A stretch of 64,000 nucleotides of DNA from assembly GCA_030655015.1 (NCBI GenBank), contig JAURWJ010000150.1, positions 1-64,000 on the forward strand, read 5' to 3'. Positions 1 to 9,316 of the stretch are shown here, in pieces. Numbering within the stretch: the first letter of the stretch is position 1; each line of letters begins with the position of its first letter. Below the pieces are notes generated by a model. It was not told the origin of the DNA, made no database searches, and saw only the letters and a list, made by a program, of their open reading frames with translations. The position numbers and the translations under genes are program-made. The DNA is from Methylotenera sp. (GTDB taxonomy: Bacteria; Pseudomonadota; Gammaproteobacteria; Burkholderiales; Methylophilaceae).

Positions 1-640
1 GTCACGCAGTAGTGGCGAAGTTGCTACCTAAAGCTGATCCGGTGCATAAAGTTACCATCATGCCGCGCGGTTGGGCGTTGGGCTTAACTTGGCAATTACC
101 TGAGTTTGATCGCATCAGTAATTACAAAGATAATATGTTAGAAGAAATTTCTATTTTGTTTGGCGGTCGGATCGCTGAAGAAATTTTTATGCATCAAATG
201 TCAACGGGTGCTTCTAATGATTTTGAGCGTGCGACTAAGTTAGCTCGCGACATGGTCACGCGTTACGGCATGAGCGATGCCATGGGTATCATGGTGTATA
301 CAGGCAGTGAGCAGGACTCTTTTTTTGGTAGCATGAGTTCTAAAACAGTGTCTGAAGCCACGCAACAGAAAGTTGATGCCGAAATTCGCCGTATTTTGGA
401 TGAGCAATATGTGTTGCACGCAAATTGCTTGAAGACAATCGTGACAAAGTTGAGGCAATGACTGCGGCTTTGATGGAGTATGAAACGATAGATGCTGATC
501 AAATCAATGACATCATGGCTGGGTTGCCAGTGCGTGCGCCTAAACCTAGGCAAAGCAAGATAACACCTACAAAAGATACTGGCTCGTCAGATGCAGATAC
601 TAGTGCTACACCAGCACCGCAACCAGCAGCTAAAACTTAG
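1..640 (+). CDS. ftsH: FtsH ATP-dependent zinc metalloprotease, 3' part, with apparent frameshift
   Basis: This is the C-terminal part of the membrane-bound AAA protease FtsH, which degrades misfolded membrane proteins and short-lived regulators. The window opens on the second His of the zinc motif HEAGH (codon 3-5, then AVVAKLLPKADPVHK). The protease-domain stretch GGRIAEEIF and STGASNDFERAT follow. Reading from base 3 runs through DEQYVL and then goes out of frame at about 416-417, ending at a false stop near 461. The expected continuation RKLLEDNRDKVEAMTAAL lies in another frame and runs to the stop at 640. One missing base (a G, giving TTG GCA CGC) would restore the family sequence. The Lys/Pro/Thr-rich tail is normal. 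The usual ftsH-folP-glmM order is kept. Identity is certain. Whether the frameshift is real or a sequencing error cannot be told here. Confidence 0.93.
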
Positions 641-663
641 TTTTTTCGATTTTTAAAAAACAC

Positions 664-692
664 AAAAGGGCTAGATATTTCTAGCCCTTTTT
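664..692 (+). terminator. Rho-independent terminator after ftsH
   Basis: A perfect 12-bp stem, AAAAGGGCTAGA (664-675) with TCTAGCCCTTTT (680-691), has a 4-nt loop and ends in a T run. It lies between the ftsH stop and the folP start, so folP probably has its own promoter or relies on readthrough. Confidence 0.85.
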
Positions 693-710
693 ATTAAGTA
701 TAATGACGCC

Positions 711-1562
711 ATGCATGCTCACTCTCAATTTATTTGCGGACAATACCAACTCAATCTAAATCGGCCGCATGTCATGGGCATTGTCAATGTGACGCCGGAT
801 TCATTTTCTGACGGTGGTCGATACGCCTCTACTGCATTAGCCGTTGAGCATGCGCTTAAGTTGATCGATGAAGGTGCTGATATCTTGGATATTGGTGGCG
901 AATCAACCCGACCAGGTGCCACTGCTGTGAGCTTGGGTGAAGAGTTAAACCGAGTGATTCCAGTCATTGAAGCGTTAAGTGCGGTATCAACCATACCACT
1001 TTCAATTGATACTTATAAGCCTGAGGTGATGCGCGCGGCCATTGCAGCAGGTATTGATATTGTAAATGATGTCCGTGCCCTGCAAGAAGGCAGTGGTAAA
1101 GACGGCGCGCTTGAAATTGTCGCTAATAGCCATGTTGGTGTATGTTTAATGCATATGCAAGGCACGCCGCAAACAATGCAATTAAACCCAAGCTATAGTG
1201 ACGTAGTGAGTGAGGTTAAACAGTTTTTAACGGATAGGTTGCATGCCGCAATAGCGCATGGCATCGCTCGCGAGCGTATTTTGCTTGACCCTGGTTTTGG
1301 TTTTGGAAAGACAACTGCGCATAATATTGCGTTGATCCAACATTTAGATGATTTAGCCAATATTGGATCTCCACTTTTGGTGGGGCTTTCTCGCAAGGCG
1401 GTGTTAGGGAAAATAGCGGGGGGTGATGAGTCGCAACGATTGCATGCAGGGCTTGCCGCTTCAGTCATCTCTGTCATGAAAGGCGCAAAAATAGTACGGG
1501 TGCATGATGTAAAAGCAACGGTCGATGCGCTTAAAGTAGTGACCGCAATTTTGATTGAGTAA
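711..1562 (+). CDS. folP: Dihydropteroate synthase
   Basis: It condenses 6-hydroxymethyl-7,8-dihydropterin diphosphate with p-aminobenzoate to make dihydropteroate, a step of folate synthesis in the cytoplasm. The 283-residue length is normal. The N-terminal signature MGIVNVTPDSFSDGG (residues 22-36) binds the pterin diphosphate, and DIGGESTRPG (about 62-71) is the second family signature. LLDPGFGFGKT and GLSRKAVLG carry the later pterin-binding residues. The ATG at 711 is the first in-frame start after the ftsH terminator. It is followed by glmM, as in most proteobacteria. Folate is also a C1 carrier in this methylotroph, but the gene is housekeeping. Confidence 0.96.
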   Translation: MHAHSQFICGQYQLNLNRPHVMGIVNVTPDSFSDGGRYASTALAVEHALKLIDEGADILDIGGESTRPGATAVSLGEELNRVIPVIEALSAVSTIPLSIDTYKPEVMRAAIAAGIDIVNDVRALQEGSGKDGALEIVANSHVGVCLMHMQGTPQTMQLNPSYSDVVSEVKQFLTDRLHAAIAHGIARERILLDPGFGFGKTTAHNIALIQHLDDLANIGSPLLVGLSRKAVLGKIAGGDESQRLHAGLAASVISVMKGAKIVRVHDVKATVDALKVVTAILIE

Positions 1563-1619
1563 TTATATTTTTTTAAAAATCAATGAAGTTGAATCATAGC
1601 GTTTAATCAAGGATAAAGC

Positions 1620-2978
1620 ATGAGCAAGAAATATTTTGGCACAGATGGTATTCGTGGTCGTGTTGGTGAGGCACCGATTACTCCTGATTTTATGATGCGC
1701 TTAGGTTATGCCGCGGGACGCGTGCTGACCGGGTTGGATAGTCATTTAGCGAAGGGCGCACATCCTGCCGTGCTGATTGGTAAAGATACCCGTATTTCTG
1801 GCTACATGCTTGAAGCTGCGCTGGAGGCTGGACTATCGGCTGCCGGCGTTGACGTGTTATTAACGGGGCCAATGCCCACGCCTGCAGTGGCTTATCTTAC
1901 TCGTGCTCTGCGCGCGCAGGCGGGCATTGTTATTTCTGCCTCGCATAATCCTTTTTACGATAACGGCATTAAATTTTTCTCAAGCCTCGGTACCAAACTA
2001 CCTGATGGAGTGGAACATGCTATTGAAGCTGCGCTTGATGAGCCTATGCAGGTGATGGAGTCGGCTAAATTAGGTAAAGCTCGTCGTATTGATGATGCCG
2101 CAGGGCGATATATTGAGTTTTGTAAAAGCACATTCCCCAGTCAGCTTGATCTGCGCGGCTTAAAAATTGTTTTAGATTGTGCACATGGCGCCACTTACCA
2201 TGTCGCGCCGCCCGTGTTTCATGAGCTAGGTGCCGAGGTTATCGCCATTGGTAATAAACCTGACGGTTTGAATATTAATGAGCAGGTTGGTTCTACGCAT
2301 CCGCAAGCTTTGCAGAAAGCGGTGGTTGAGCATCAAGCCGATTTAGGCATTGCATTTGATGGCGATGGTGACCGGGTGATGATGGTGGATCATGAAGGGC
2401 GCTTATTAGATGGTGACGAGTTACTTTATATCATTGCAGCGGCGCGTCAACAAGGCGGCCTTTTACAAGGCGGCGTGGCTGGTACATTAATGACAAATCT
2501 GGCTTTGGAACATAAACTTGCCGCAATGAATATTCCTTTTGCGCGAGCTAAAGTGGGTGATCGCTACGTGCTGGAATTGCTTAATCAAAATAATTGGCAG
2601 TTAGGTGGCGAAAACTCTGGGCATATATTAACGCTTGATAAGCATAGCAGTGGTGATGGCATTATTGCCGCCTTGCAGGTATTGCATGCGGTGATTCAAA
2701 GTAAAAAAACATTAGGCCAGTTAAGTGCAGGTTTGACGCTATATCCGCAAGTGTTAATTAACGTGACCACGCAACAGAAAATTGACTTAAACGCACATCG
2801 TGATATTCAAAATGCAGTTAAATCAGCCGAGGCAGAACTAAAAGATACGGGGCGGGTATTGCTCCGCGCATCAGGTACCGAGCCTAAAATTCGTGTGATG
2901 GTAGAAGGTGAAGATAAGTCTCAGGTGAGAGCATTAGCGCAGAAAATTGCTGACGTAGTGACACAAGCCGCTTTTTAA
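1620..2978 (+). CDS. glmM: Phosphoglucosamine mutase
   Basis: It converts glucosamine-6-phosphate to glucosamine-1-phosphate for UDP-GlcNAc, and so for peptidoglycan and lipopolysaccharide. At 452 residues it has the family length. The N-terminal [13 protein letters not shown], the phosphoserine loop [17 protein letters not shown] (about residues 101-117), the metal loop FDGDGDR (about 245-251), the sugar-specificity loop GGENSGH and the phosphate-binding [12 protein letters not shown] near the C-terminus are all present. It follows folP by 57 bp and ends before a region with PhoB-like repeats that belongs to the next gene. Confidence 0.97.
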   Translation: MSKKYFGTDGIRGRVGEAPITPDFMMRLGYAAGRVLTGLDSHLAKGAHPAVLIGKDTRISGYMLEAALEAGLSAAGVDVLLTGPMPTPAVAYLTRALRAQAGIVISASHNPFYDNGIKFFSSLGTKLPDGVEHAIEAALDEPMQVMESAKLGKARRIDDAAGRYIEFCKSTFPSQLDLRGLKIVLDCAHGATYHVAPPVFHELGAEVIAIGNKPDGLNINEQVGSTHPQALQKAVVEHQADLGIAFDGDGDRVMMVDHEGRLLDGDELLYIIAAARQQGGLLQGGVAGTLMTNLALEHKLAAMNIPFARAKVGDRYVLELLNQNNWQLGGENSGHILTLDKHSSGDGIIAALQVLHAVIQSKKTLGQLSAGLTLYPQVLINVTTQQKIDLNAHRDIQNAVKSAEAELKDTGRVLLRASGTEPKIRVMVEGEDKSQVRALAQKIADVVTQAAF

Positions 2979-3038
2979 CGAGTTTTGATGCATCTGTGTG
3001 TAATCAGTTGGTATGGTTGCTACATCCAATTCAACAAA

Positions 3039-3071
3039 CCTTCATATTTCATTCATTAAACCTTCATTTTG
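3039..3071 (+). promoter_or_regulatory. PhoB-box-like triple repeat upstream of the PAP2 gene
   Basis: Three 7-mers, CCTTCAT (3039), CATTCAT (3050) and CCTTCAT (3061), are each followed by four A/T-rich bases, giving exact 11-bp spacing. This is the architecture of PhoB boxes (CTGTCAT plus AT-rich 4-mer). The G of the consensus is missing, so the match is partial. It lies 44 bp before the PAP2 start codon. Confidence 0.55.
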
Positions 3072-3114
3072 AAATGACAAGCTAGCCTCAATTAAAGTCA
3101 ATTGGAGGTGAAAG

Positions 3115-3651
3115 ATGTCATTTAATATGCGCTTATATATGCACCGCATGCATCAGCTGGATAGTAATGTATGCGTTGCAGTGAACCATACCAGCCAATA
3201 CAAGCTAATACGCAACAGCTTCAGATTTGCGAGCCGTCTTGGCGATGGTGTGTTTTGGTATGCGCTGATGGTCGGCATTTTGCTGATTAAAAGCAGTGAA
3301 GGACTGCAGCCCGTACTACACATGCTAGCAGCAGGTTTAACAGGGACCTTGCTATATAAATGGTTGAAAGGTAAAACTTTACGCCCCCGCCCGTTTGAAG
3401 TGCGTCAGGATATTTGCTTAACCGGCACGCCACTTGATAAATTTAGCTTTCCTTCAGGCCATACTTTGCATGCAGTGGTGTTTAGTGTGGTGGCGCTCAA
3501 TTATTATCCTCAGTTATCCATTATTTTAGTGCCATTCACTATCATGGTCGCGCTCTCACGGGTGGTATTAGGCTTGCATTATCCTAGCGACGTGTTGGCT
3601 GGTGCTTTAATCGGCGCATTGATTGCAGCATCGTCTTTGCTAATAGTTTAA
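3115..3651 (+). CDS. PAP2-family membrane phosphatase
   Basis: An integral-membrane phosphatase of the type 2 phosphatidic acid phosphatase family, 178 residues. The three family motifs are visible: KTLRPRPFE (motif 1, about residues 84-92), FPSGHTLHA (motif 2, catalytic PSGH) and SRVVLGLHYPSDVLAG (motif 3, with His and Asp). Several hydrophobic segments surround them. Substrates in the family are phosphatidate, phosphatidylglycerophosphate or undecaprenyl diphosphate; the sequence alone does not choose. A strong ribosome site (GGAGG, 8 nt before the ATG) sets the start. PhoB-like repeats lie upstream and a glycosyltransferase gene with a similar box lies downstream. I infer a role in making diacylglycerol for phosphate-sparing glycolipids. 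Confidence 0.85.
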   Translation: MSFNMRLYMHRMHQLDSNVCVAVNHTSQYKLIRNSFRFASRLGDGVFWYALMVGILLIKSSEGLQPVLHMLAAGLTGTLLYKWLKGKTLRPRPFEVRQDICLTGTPLDKFSFPSGHTLHAVVFSVVALNYYPQLSIILVPFTIMVALSRVVLGLHYPSDVLAGALIGALIAASSLLIV

Positions 3652-3687
3652 GCACATATTTTCTTAGTTGAAGTATTGCTGGTGACT

Positions 3688-3721
3688 AATTCATTAAATT
3701 GTCACATTGCATGGTTATATT
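3688..3721 (+). promoter_or_regulatory. PhoB-box-like repeat and -10 element before the glycosyltransferase
   Basis: AATTCAT (3688-3694) and TTGTCAC (3699-3705) are spaced by 11 bp with AT-rich linkers TAAA and ATTG. A TATATT at 3716-3721 sits where a -10 element would follow a PhoB box. The box overlaps the earlier in-frame TTG at 3707, which argues for the ATG at 3767 as the true start. Confidence 0.5.
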
Positions 3722-3766
3722 TTGCCTATCTTGTTGATTTATTTAATGATGAGGCCGACCATACCA

Positions 3767-4987
3767 ATGAAAATATTATTCATATCCGATGTCTATTTCC
3801 CGCGTATCAATGGGGTGTCAACTTCAATTAGAACTTTTGTGGAGCAGATGCAAAATTTGGGGCATGAGGTACATTTAATTGCCCCGGATTACGGTATTTC
3901 AACGCAAGATGAGTCATGGATTAAACGCATCCCGGCACGCAGCATTTACTTTGACCCAGAAGATAAATTGATGAAATATGGTGAGGTGGTCAATCGCTTG
4001 CCAGAACTACGTTTAGAAAATTACGACATTGTGCATGTGCATACCCCTTTTGTAGCGCATTATCTGGGGCTTAAATTAGCACGTGAATTAAACGTGCCTT
4101 GTGTAGAAACCTACCACACCTTTTTTGAAGATTATTTGCATCACTACCTACCCTGGATACCTAAGATGATGGCGCGCGGCATGGCAAGAATGATCTCTAA
4201 GCGCCAATGTAATGCAGTCGATGCGATTGTTGCACCATCGCAGCCTATGTTAGATGTGTTGCGCAGTTACGGTGTAAAAGTGTTATCTGATGTGATTCCA
4301 ACCGGATTGCAGGCACATAGTTTTAAAGAAGCCGATGGTAAAGCGTTTAGAGCAAAATATGGAATTGCTTTAGATCGCCCTATGCTGCTATACGTGGGGC
4401 GAGTCGCCGTTGAGAAAAACATCAACTTTTTGCTGGATTTGACCAAAGTTTTAATTGAGCAACGCCCGGATGTGTTGCTGGTAGTGACAGGTGAAGGTCC
4501 TGCAGCAACGAGCCTGCATCAACTGGCCAAAACGTTAAGGCTAGAAAATAATATTAAATTCATTGGATCTTTAGATCGACATAAAGAGCTTAATGCTTGC
4601 TATCAGGCGGCTGATGTATTTGTATTTGCATCTAAAAGTGAGACGCAAGGTTTGGTGTTATTAGAAGCCATGGCGCAAGGTACGCCGGTAGTGGCGATTG
4701 CTGAATTAGGTACGGCTTCAATTTTGATAGAAGGGCAAGGCGCGTTAATTGCGCCGGACGACACAGCCCAATTTTCTGAAAAAGTGTATCAATTGTTGCT
4801 GAACCCTGAAGAAAGGTTTGAGCTAGGACGTCGCGCTAAAGCTTATGTGTTAGCGCAATGGACCGCCAAATTGCAAGCGGAGCGCATGTTGAAGTTTTAT
4901 AGTCAATTGAAGAATAACCAGCTTATCGTTCAGCAAGAGGTTCAAGTACCCAAAGCTAAAAGTACGCGTCAGCAATTGAGCGTTTAA
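3767..4987 (+). CDS. Glycosyltransferase family 4 (GT-B fold)
   Basis: A 406-residue retaining glycosyltransferase. The N-terminal MKILFISDVYFPRINGVSTS with RTFVEQMQNLGHEVHLIAP is typical of the group holding alpha-mannosyl- and diacylglycerol glucosyltransferases (MgtA/SqdX-like). LLYVGRVAVEKNI (about residues 206-218) opens the nucleotide-sugar domain, and ETQGLVLLE is the EX7E motif. There is no membrane segment; a basic tail could bind membranes. The ATG at 3767 is preferred over the TTG at 3707 because MKILFIS is the usual family start. Downstream of PAP2 and a PhoB-like box, it may make a glycolipid that replaces phospholipid when phosphate is scarce. That role is an inference; a cell-envelope polysaccharide role remains possible. 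Confidence 0.82.
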   Translation: MKILFISDVYFPRINGVSTSIRTFVEQMQNLGHEVHLIAPDYGISTQDESWIKRIPARSIYFDPEDKLMKYGEVVNRLPELRLENYDIVHVHTPFVAHYLGLKLARELNVPCVETYHTFFEDYLHHYLPWIPKMMARGMARMISKRQCNAVDAIVAPSQPMLDVLRSYGVKVLSDVIPTGLQAHSFKEADGKAFRAKYGIALDRPMLLYVGRVAVEKNINFLLDLTKVLIEQRPDVLLVVTGEGPAATSLHQLAKTLRLENNIKFIGSLDRHKELNACYQAADVFVFASKSETQGLVLLEAMAQGTPVVAIAELGTASILIEGQGALIAPDDTAQFSEKVYQLLLNPEERFELGRRAKAYVLAQWTAKLQAERMLKFYSQLKNNQLIVQQEVQVPKAKSTRQQLSV

Positions 4988-5281
4988 GCAGTTTTTACAG
5001 CTAAGGTAATTTATCCTATAAAAAGCAGTTGGTCCACGAAAAACACAAAATACACGAAATGGGGTAAGCAGGCATTTCACTTTATTAAGTGAAAGCTCGC
5101 AAAAAATTCAATTGATTACACGGATTTACGATGACACCCAATAGGTTCAATTGAAAATTGAATGATGCATTTGATTTATTTCGTGTTTTTGGTGTTTTTC
5201 GTGGATGAAAAGCCGTTTTTAGGTTTATTGGCTTTAGATTGATACTTTGATCAATGGGGTTGGTAAACATTAGCTACATAC
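4988..5281. repeat. Intergenic inverted-repeat element
   Basis: A gene-free stretch between the glycosyltransferase and pstB. CCACGAAAAACACAAAATAC... (5034-5060) is matched by its inverse complement at 5178-5204, with 25 of 27 positions pairing. The arms enclose about 117 bp that contain an internal TTCAATTG/CAATTGAA pair and GATTACACGGATTTACG. Such CACGAAAAACAC-type repeats occur as dispersed intergenic elements in many proteobacterial genomes. No convincing reading frame is present. phoU and phoB, which often follow pstB, are absent. Confidence 0.7.
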
Positions 5282-5316
5282 AATAAAACAGCCAACGTAA
5301 AGTTGGCTGTTTTATT
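5282..5316 (-). terminator. Terminator after pstB
   Basis: A perfect 15-bp stem (5282-5296 with 5302-5316) has a 5-nt loop and A/T flanks that would give a U tract on the minus strand and partly on the plus strand. It closes the pstSCAB operon and could act in both directions. Confidence 0.85.
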
Positions 5317-5345
5317 GGTGGTTAAAGCGACATTGGCTGGCCAGT

Positions 5346-6125
5346 TTAACCAAATTTACCGGTAATGTAATCCTCAGTTTCTTTACGCGTTGGGCGTGTA
5401 AAAATAACATCGGTATCACCGTATTCCATCATTTCACCTAAATACATATAAGCGGTGTAATCTGAAACGCGCGCGGCCTGTTGCATATTGTGGGTAACCA
5501 CTAAAATAGTGAGTTTACTTTTAAGCTCACTCATTAACTCTTCAATGTTGGCAGTAGCAATGGGGTCAAGTGCCGAGGTTGGCTCTTCAAACAGCATGAT
5601 TTCTGGGTCTGTTGCCAAGGCGCGCGCAATGCATAAACGCTGTTGCTGTCCACCAGACAAATTAAATGCCAGGTCGTTTAAACGGTCTTTTACTTCATCC
5701 CATAATGCAGCCCCTTTAAGCGCTTCTTCTACTTTATCAGCGACAACACGTTTGTTTTTTTCGTCACGCACACGCAAACCGTAAGCGACATTTTCAAAAA
5801 TGGTTTTAGGAAATGGATTGGGTTTTTGAAACACCATACTAATGCGCATACGTACTTCAATCGGATCAACGCCTGCGGCTAAGACATTGGTGTTATCAGG
5901 ATGCATCACGATTTGACCCTCATACTTATTGCCAGGGTACAAATCATGCATACGATTAAAGCAACGTAAAAAAGTAGATTTACCGCAACCAGAAGGGCCA
6001 ATCAGTGCGGTAATTTTATTTTCATACAAGGGCATACTCACGCTTTTAAGCGCTTGGTGACCATTTGCATAATAAAAGTTGAGGTCTTTTGATTCAGCTT
6101 TTAGCGGTGTAGCAGTGTTAACCAT
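5346..6125 (-). CDS. pstB: Phosphate ABC transporter ATPase PstB
   Basis: The ATP-binding subunit of the high-affinity phosphate importer PstSCAB, 259 residues, the usual length. Walker A is GPSGCGKST (about residues 42-50) and the signature is [15 protein letters not shown]. The Walker B region reads [13 protein letters not shown]. The catalytic Glu is present, but the preceding metal-coordinating Asp of the DE pair is a Glu (codon GAA), which is unusual. The downstream [25 protein letters not shown] is typical of PstB. It is the last gene of a minus-strand operon that starts with pstS under a PhoB box. Confidence 0.96.
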   Translation of the reverse strand: MVNTATPLKAESKDLNFYYANGHQALKSVSMPLYENKITALIGPSGCGKSTFLRCFNRMHDLYPGNKYEGQIVMHPDNTNVLAAGVDPIEVRMRISMVFQKPNPFPKTIFENVAYGLRVRDEKNKRVVADKVEEALKGAALWDEVKDRLNDLAFNLSGGQQQRLCIARALATDPEIMLFEEPTSALDPIATANIEELMSELKSKLTILVVTHNMQQAARVSDYTAYMYLGEMMEYGDTDVIFTRPTRKETEDYITGKFG

Positions 6126-6170
6126 ATTTTTCCTAATTATTTTACAAGTTGCTTTGTAATATTCAAGTTT

Positions 6171-7139
6171 CTACCATTTGATGTTTTTACGAATCTTATA
6201 GCGCAGGTAAATAGCGGTTCCATTCATCAATAGCGTGACCATGATAATAATCGCACCAGTTGCCGCCGCATTGATGTGAAAAGCATGGTCTGGGCGCGAC
6301 AACCAGTTAAACATTTGAATGGGTAATACGGTAAAGCTGGAGCGCAACCATTCAAAATTAAGGTAAGGCGCAACATCAGAAATTGGCGATGGTGGCAAAA
6401 ATGCAATGAAAGTGAGCGCGCCAATGGTGATAATCGGCGCAGTTTCACCGATCGCACGCGACATGCCAATAATTACGCCAGTTAAAATGCCGCCTTGTGA
6501 ATACTTAATTACGTGGTCGCTGACTACTTGCCATTTAGTGGCACCTACCGCATACGCTGCTTCACGGATTGCCACTGGAATGCCACGTATCGCTTCACGG
6601 GTAGAAACAATCACAATCGGCAATATTAACAAACCCAGTGTTAAACCTGCGGTTAGAATACTTTGCCCTAAATCTAGGCCATAAACAAACAAACCCAAAG
6701 CGAGCAAGCCGTAAATAATAGAAGGCACGCCAGCTAAATTTGAAACATTAATTTCAATCAGGTCTGAAAACCAGTTTTTAGGCGCATATTCTTCTAAGTA
6801 AACCCCGGCACCAACGCCCATCGGGACTGCCGTTAAAAAGGTAACAATCATGATGAGGGCAGAACCGACCCATGCTGATAATAAGCCGGCACTACCAGCG
6901 CGACGCGATGGAAAATCGCTCAGAAACTGTAGGTTAAAACGCGGATAGCCATCCATGACCAAGTCTACAAATAAGATCAGTAATGTGAGAAGCCCAAACA
7001 TTAGGGCCATCAAGCCAATAGCAGCAAAAACAATATCATTGCGCTTGTGGCGACGAATCATCTCGCGCACGGCACCTAAATTTTCAAGCACCGAGGCTTT
7101 GGTTTGAGAGCTTGCCATTTGTAGATCATGATGCACCAT
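6171..7139 (-). CDS. pstA: Phosphate ABC transporter permease PstA
   Basis: An inner-membrane permease subunit of PstSCAB, 322 residues with about six to seven hydrophobic segments. The cytoplasmic EAA loop (REAAYAVGATKWQVVSDHV) contacts PstB, and AIGETAPIITIGAL is a PstA hallmark. The start overlaps the pstC stop (TAATG), which implies translational coupling. The N-terminal 35 residues are polar and precede the first membrane helix. Confidence 0.95.
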   Translation of the reverse strand: MVHHDLQMASSQTKASVLENLGAVREMIRRHKRNDIVFAAIGLMALMFGLLTLLILFVDLVMDGYPRFNLQFLSDFPSRRAGSAGLLSAWVGSALIMIVTFLTAVPMGVGAGVYLEEYAPKNWFSDLIEINVSNLAGVPSIIYGLLALGLFVYGLDLGQSILTAGLTLGLLILPIVIVSTREAIRGIPVAIREAAYAVGATKWQVVSDHVIKYSQGGILTGVIIGMSRAIGETAPIITIGALTFIAFLPPSPISDVAPYLNFEWLRSSFTVLPIQMFNWLSRPDHAFHINAAATGAIIIMVTLLMNGTAIYLRYKIRKNIKW

Positions 7140-8086
7140 TAGTATTGCTCCCTATATTTTTTACGTACCAAGTGGCCAAGAATGTTAAAACACAATGTCA
7201 TGGCAAATAGTACCAAGCCAGCAGCAAAAATACTTTGATAACCAATGCTGGCATGGGGTAAATCGCCCATCGCCACTTGTACAATATAGGCGGTAATGGT
7301 GGCAGCCCCTTCAGTGGGGTCGAAAGTTAGTTTAGGTTGCTGACCAGCGGCCACGGCTACTACCATAGTCTCACCCACCGCGCGAGAAATAGCTAAAATA
7401 TAAGCCGCTACAATGCCTGATGTCGCGGCAGGCGTGACCACTCTTAGTGCGGTTTGAAAGCGCGTGGCGCCCATGGCGTAAGAGCCTTCACGCATACTCA
7501 TCGGCACTGCGCGCATGGCATCTTCTGCCACTGAAGCAATGTAGGGCACTATCATCACCCCCATCACCAGCCCAGCACTTAACATGTTAAAACCTGGTAG
7601 ATCTGGATATATTTTTTGTAAAAGCGGCGTGACAAACAGTAAGGCAAAGTAACCAAAGGCAATGGTAGGGACGCCGACTAGTAACTCCAAAATCGGTTTA
7701 GTAATTTCACGTACTTTATGCGAAGCGAACTCAGAAAGATAAATAGCGGTGATGGTGCCTACTGGTATTGCAAGCGCAAGCGCTACGAATGACGTGGTGA
7801 GCGTGCCCGCGATTAAAGGCATAATACCGTAATGTGCATCTTCAAACAGAGGCGTCCATTGTGTGCTGGTAAAAAACTCTACCAATGAAACCGTTTTAAA
7901 AAAGCCGAAAGACTCATATAAAAGAATCGCCACAATGGCAAATGTTGTGAATACAGCAGAAAGCGCAGCCAGCATTAAAATAAGCTCGATGATGCGTTCT
8001 TTGAAATTTCTGCGTATATTTTTAGCTAGACGTGGGCTAATTTGTAATGCGATAGCATTGTTGAGCATAATGGTTGCGGTGTTCAT
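7139..8086 (-). CDS. pstC: Phosphate ABC transporter permease PstC
   Basis: The partner permease of PstA, 315 residues. A polar N-terminus of about 30 residues is followed by a first membrane helix and a periplasmic segment (FFTSTQWTPLFEDAHYGIMPLIAGT) typical of PstC. The EAA loop is REGSYAMGATRFQTALRVVTPAA, and AISRAVGETMVVAVAAG is the family signature. It lies 96 bp after pstS across a hairpin, an arrangement that usually lets pstS be made in excess of the membrane subunits. Confidence 0.95.
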   Translation of the reverse strand: MNTATIMLNNAIALQISPRLAKNIRRNFKERIIELILMLAALSAVFTTFAIVAILLYESFGFFKTVSLVEFFTSTQWTPLFEDAHYGIMPLIAGTLTTSFVALALAIPVGTITAIYLSEFASHKVREITKPILELLVGVPTIAFGYFALLFVTPLLQKIYPDLPGFNMLSAGLVMGVMIVPYIASVAEDAMRAVPMSMREGSYAMGATRFQTALRVVTPAATSGIVAAYILAISRAVGETMVVAVAAGQQPKLTFDPTEGAATITAYIVQVAMGDLPHASIGYQSIFAAGLVLFAMTLCFNILGHLVRKKYREQY

Positions 8087-8141
8087 ATAGAGACTTTTAT
8101 AATTGTAACGATATTAAACAGTTTGATAAACGTACTCAATT

Positions 8142-8171
8142 AAAAAAGGACAGCGAATGCCGCCCTTTTTT
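8142..8171 (-). terminator. Attenuator-like hairpin between pstS and pstC
   Basis: AAAAAAGG (8142-8149) pairs with CCTTTTTT (8164-8171), with partial pairing of the GC-rich interior. On the minus strand it ends in a U run. It probably terminates part of the pstS transcripts. Confidence 0.6.
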
Positions 8172-8182
8172 GTTTGAGTTAC

Positions 8183-9175
8183 TTACTTAATTCTGTTGAT
8201 CAAATCTTTAACTTTAATACCTACTTCATTCTTACCTCCAAAACCAGTGCCTGGTTTAAGTGCTTTAAAGTGCGCTTTTACCGCAGCGTAATCATCAGCT
8301 GGTAAAGGTACATATTTCACTTCTGCCACTAATTTAGGCGCATGCTCCAAGTAGAATTCCACAAAAGCTTTTACTTCAGGCTTAAAGGCTGCAGCAGTTG
8401 CATTAACGTAAATAAAAATCGGGCGCGCCAGTGGTTGGTATGTGCCATTTTCTACTGTAGCGGCTGAAGGAAGTACGGCTGGGCCACCTGCTTTGGCAGA
8501 AATAGGGATCGCCCTTAATTTATCCTTATTTTCTTCATAATACGCCAATCCAAAGTAAGATAAACCGCCTACATTGCCTGCAACACCTTGCACCAGCACG
8601 TTGTCATCTTCTGACGGCGTAAAGTCTGTACGGCTAGACTTAGATTTGCCGTTAACCGCTTCAGTAAAGTAATCAAAGGTACCAGAGGCTGTGCCTGGGG
8701 CAAATAACGGCATGGCTTTATCTGGATAAGCAGCGTTTATTTGCTTCCAGTTCTTAACACTTGAACCTGGTTTCCAGATATTTTTTAATTCGTCAACACT
8801 TAGGCTTTTTACCCAGTCATTCTTTGAGTTAACTACAACAGTTAAAGCATCAAACGCAACTGGTAACTCAATAAACTGAATGCCAGCTTCTTTACAGGCA
8901 TCGATTTCTTTTTGTGCAATTGGACGTGAAGCATCAGAAATATCGGTTTCACCGCGGCAGAATTTTTTGAAGCCAGCACCAGTGCCAGATTCACCCACAG
9001 TTACTCTAATTTTTGTTGCCTTTTGAAACTCTTCGGCCACAGCCTCAGAAATTGGGTAAACCGTACTTGAGCCATCAATTCTGATGATTTTATCTGCGGC
9101 AAGTACGTGTGAAGTTGAGAACGTAGCAGCAACCAAAGCTGCAATAGTCATTGATTTGCTCATTATTGTATTCAT
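8183..9175 (-). CDS. pstS: Periplasmic phosphate-binding protein PstS
   Basis: The periplasmic receptor for phosphate, 330 residues. A signal peptide ends near HVLAADK (about residue 27). [13 protein letters not shown] and [26 protein letters not shown] carry the phosphate-binding Ser, Gly and Asp residues typical of PstS of the SphX type. [13 protein letters not shown] is the second binding loop. The start ATG at 9175 gives a canonical signal peptide; an internal ATG five codons later is also possible. A strong PhoB box lies about 115 bp upstream. Confidence 0.96.
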   Translation of the reverse strand: MNTIMSKSMTIAALVAATFSTSHVLAADKIIRIDGSSTVYPISEAVAEEFQKATKIRVTVGESGTGAGFKKFCRGETDISDASRPIAQKEIDACKEAGIQFIELPVAFDALTVVVNSKNDWVKSLSVDELKNIWKPGSSVKNWKQINAAYPDKAMPLFAPGTASGTFDYFTEAVNGKSKSSRTDFTPSEDDNVLVQGVAGNVGGLSYFGLAYYEENKDKLRAIPISAKAGGPAVLPSAATVENGTYQPLARPIFIYVNATAAAFKPEVKAFVEFYLEHAPKLVAEVKYVPLPADDYAAVKAHFKALKPGTGFGGKNEVGIKVKDLINRIK

Positions 9176-9284
9176 AAAATCTCCGTCAAAATTAAACTGG
9201 TTTTTTTAAGCGGTCCTAGGTTTTTAAATACTCAGGGCTCTTAAGTTAAGTTAGCTTTTTAAACTGATGTGGATTTTAAACACC

Positions 9285-9306
9285 AAATATGACAGGTTTA
9301 TGACAA
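9285..9306 (-). promoter_or_regulatory. PhoB box upstream of pstS
   Basis: On the minus strand the bases read TTGTCAT-AAAC-CTGTCAT-ATTT: two near-consensus PhoB half-sites (9300-9306 and 9289-9295) exactly 11 bp apart. This is the best PhoB box in the window and marks pstSCAB as a Pho-regulon operon. Confidence 0.85.
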
Positions 9307-9316
9307 AAATTGAAGC

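Noticed and set aside
3707..3766. A longer glycosyltransferase from the TTG at 3707
   Set aside because: The extra 20 residues are hydrophobic and unlike the family, and the start overlaps a PhoB-like box. The ATG at 3767 gives the usual MKILFIS start.
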